From a bacterium (GTDB lineage: Bacteria; SM23-81; DAOVCL01): a stretch of DNA of 7,020 bases. The stretch spans positions 1 to 7,020 of the forward strand of contig JAOZPP010000097.1 of the NCBI GenBank assembly GCA_029932675.1, written 5' to 3'. Shown in pieces: positions 6,274 through 7,020 of this stretch (its first letter is position 1; the number at the start of each line of letters is the position of its first letter). The translations under genes and the position numbers were made by a program. The notes below the pieces were generated by a model, which was given only the letters and a program-made list of their open reading frames with translations, searched no databases and was not told the DNA's origin.

Positions 6274-6583
6274 TTGGAATTATAGGAAATTCCTTTTGGG
6301 GACGCAGATAAACCCAGCTTGTCAAGATCTTAACTTTCTGCGGTTATCGGCGGTAACTATACCAAGGGGAGGGATCTACCTAATTTAACTTATTCATAAA
6401 TCCTCGAGAGCTTTATGTAAGCTCCTGTCACCATGAAAGCATAGGATTTGCATTTTTTCTCTTTGTTAATCAAAGAATTACAAGAGGGTTAGGGTTGCTG
6501 AGCCCAAATTCCTCATGCCGCAGACTTTAATCTGCTTTCTATCGTAACCTCCGAGGATACCGCTATCGTTGGAGGATATAGTA

Positions 6584-6607
6584 CCCTCTCCCTCCAAAGG
6601 GAGAGGG
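6584..6607. repeat. Perfect 10-bp hairpin of the CCCTCTCCCT type
   Basis: CCCTCTCCCT (6584-6593), loop CCAA, and AGGGAGAGGG (6598-6607) form a perfect stem, followed by ACAGGGTGAGGGG. I recognise this as a common dispersed palindrome in bacterial intergenic DNA, from memory and without a search. Confidence 0.65.
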
Positions 6608-6609
6608 AC

Positions 6610-6675
6610 AGGGTGAGGGGGAAATAGATGAGATCTTCACCCTCTCCTTAGTTCTCCCCCCTCAAGGGGGAAGAA
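6610..6675. repeat. Two further palindromes continuing the CCCTCTCC repeat
   Basis: AGGGTGA (6610-6616) pairs with TCACCCT (6637-6643). Next, TCCCCC (around 6655-6660) pairs with GGGGGA (6666-6671) around a short loop, and TTC/GAA can extend the stem with a bulge. With the preceding hairpin this makes a compact array of about 90 nt that may be one composite repeat unit. Confidence 0.5.
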
Positions 6676-6728
6676 ACCTGAATTGTTCATAAAACTTGCA
6701 CGTAGCTGCAAACTACCAATAGCTGAGT

Positions 6729-6785
6729 GGTTAGATCTCCTGATCTGACCGTGGCAGAATAGGGGTTCTGCCACCTCACTTTTTT
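6729..6785 (+). repeat. Tandem hairpins followed by a T6 run (repeat element, terminator or small RNA end)
   Basis: Stem 1: GGTTAGATC (6729-6737) with GATCTGACC (6742-6750), nine pairs with one wobble, loop TCCT. Stem 2 follows with no gap: GTGGCAGAA (6751-6759) with TTCTGCCAC (6766-6774), perfect, loop TAGGGG. Five bases later comes TTTTTT (6780-6785). The T-run is slightly too far from stem 2 for a textbook terminator, but flanking TGAG (6723-6727 area) and CTCA (6775-6778) could close the structure. There is no upstream + strand gene for it to terminate. Confidence 0.6.
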
Positions 6786-6868
6786 ATGATACGGTTATCT
6801 CCAACATTCAATGCAACGGCACATCATACAGAACCATCGGAAATTGTGGAAGATATCTTTTGGCAAGG

Positions 6869-6905
6869 TTCACCCCTTTAGATAGCAGGAATCTAATGGG
6901 GTGAA
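6869..6905. repeat. Near-perfect 37-nt inverted repeat (TTCACCCC / GGGGTGAA)
   Basis: TTCACCCC (6869-6876) pairs with GGGGTGAA (6898-6905). After a single T-T mismatch, TTAGAT (6878-6883) pairs with ATCTAA (6891-6896), leaving the loop AGCAGGA. Fourteen base pairs in total, consistent with a REP or MITE-like element. Confidence 0.7.
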
Positions 6906-6942
6906 TATACTTTTCAATCTTGTCTGAAGTATGTCGCTGCTT

Positions 6943-6968
6943 AAAAGTGGGGGGCAGTCCCCATATTT
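6943..6968. repeat. Short GC-rich hairpin with A/T-rich flanks
   Basis: TGGGG (6948-6952) pairs with CCCCA (6959-6963). Outer AAAA and TTTT (6943-6946 and 6965-6968) could add pairs across an internal loop. It could act as a weak terminator in either direction, or be another dispersed palindrome. Confidence 0.4.
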
Positions 6969-6995
6969 TGGTACTGGGAAGGCAGATGGTAACCA

Positions 6996-7013
6996 GGGTG
7001 GGGGGGGCGGGGG
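6996..7013 (+). other. G-quadruplex-capable tract
   Basis: G-runs of 3, 8 and 5 are separated by single T and C bases. The middle run can supply two G3 tracts, so four G-tracts with very short loops are available. It lies at the right edge of the window, and what it abuts cannot be seen. Confidence 0.5.
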
Positions 7014-7020
7014 TCCAAGG

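Larger units (their letters stand above)
6274..7020. other. Gene-free, repeat-dense intergenic region
   Basis: No reading frame here looks like a gene. It carries at least six separate palindromic elements (listed individually) and several small hairpins: GAGCTT/AAGCTC (6408-6413/6419-6424), TCTTTG/CAAAGA (6460-6465/6471-6476) and GCAGA/TCTGC (6520-6524/6531-6535). Around 6302-6352, CGCAGATAAAC and CTGCGGTTATC look like a decayed inverted GCAGATAAAC-type repeat. Confidence 0.6.

Noticed and set aside
6718-6780. tRNA-like wording (AGCTGAGTGGTTAGA resembles a D-arm)
   Set aside because: No acceptor stem, no anticodon arm with a 7-nt loop and no GTTCGAATC-type T-arm; the bases instead pair as two simple hairpins.

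Overview
The window comes from a Gram-negative-type bacterium. The best evidence is a 776-residue secreted protein with a predicted outer-membrane beta-barrel (CBM9-like domain plus DUF5916). Such proteins are common in Bacteroidota, Acidobacteriota, Gemmatimonadota and several uncultured lineages, so the phylum cannot be fixed from this window. There are no rRNA or tRNA genes and no intact transposase. Gene density is low, and the gaps are full of short palindromes of the dispersed-repeat (REP/MITE-like) kind.

Layout. (1) 1-965, + strand: 3' part of an APH-fold small-molecule kinase gene whose start lies left of the window. (2) 966-1238: non-coding, with a good bidirectional hairpin terminator serving the convergent genes on either side. 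(3) 1239-3569, - strand: the CBM9/DUF5916 gene, with a clear ribosome binding site and a sigma70-like promoter. (4) 3683-3815: four successive hairpins between this promoter and the divergent hicBA operon. (5) 4033-4470, + strand: antitoxin-first HicBA toxin-antitoxin pair with its own promoter. (6) 4471-4943: gap holding a terminator-like hairpin, a decayed repeat tract and short remnant reading frames. (7) 4944-6191, - strand: AAA_14/DUF4143 ATPase, with a sigma70-like promoter whose spacer is filled by a 9-bp inverted repeat; a third copy of the half-site lies just upstream. (8) 6274-7020: no gene, but a dense series of unrelated palindromes and a G-quadruplex-capable tract at the right edge.

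How the genes relate. Only hicB and hicA form an operon. The kinase and the outer-membrane protein converge and look like resident genes. HicBA and the DUF4143 ATPase are typical accessory genes: each has its own promoter and sits among repeats, as in a genomic region that gathers small mobile or addictive modules. I do not see an assembled new multi-gene system. The most original signals are the operator-like architecture of the ATPase promoter, the four-hairpin block between the divergent promoters, and the repeat-packed right end.
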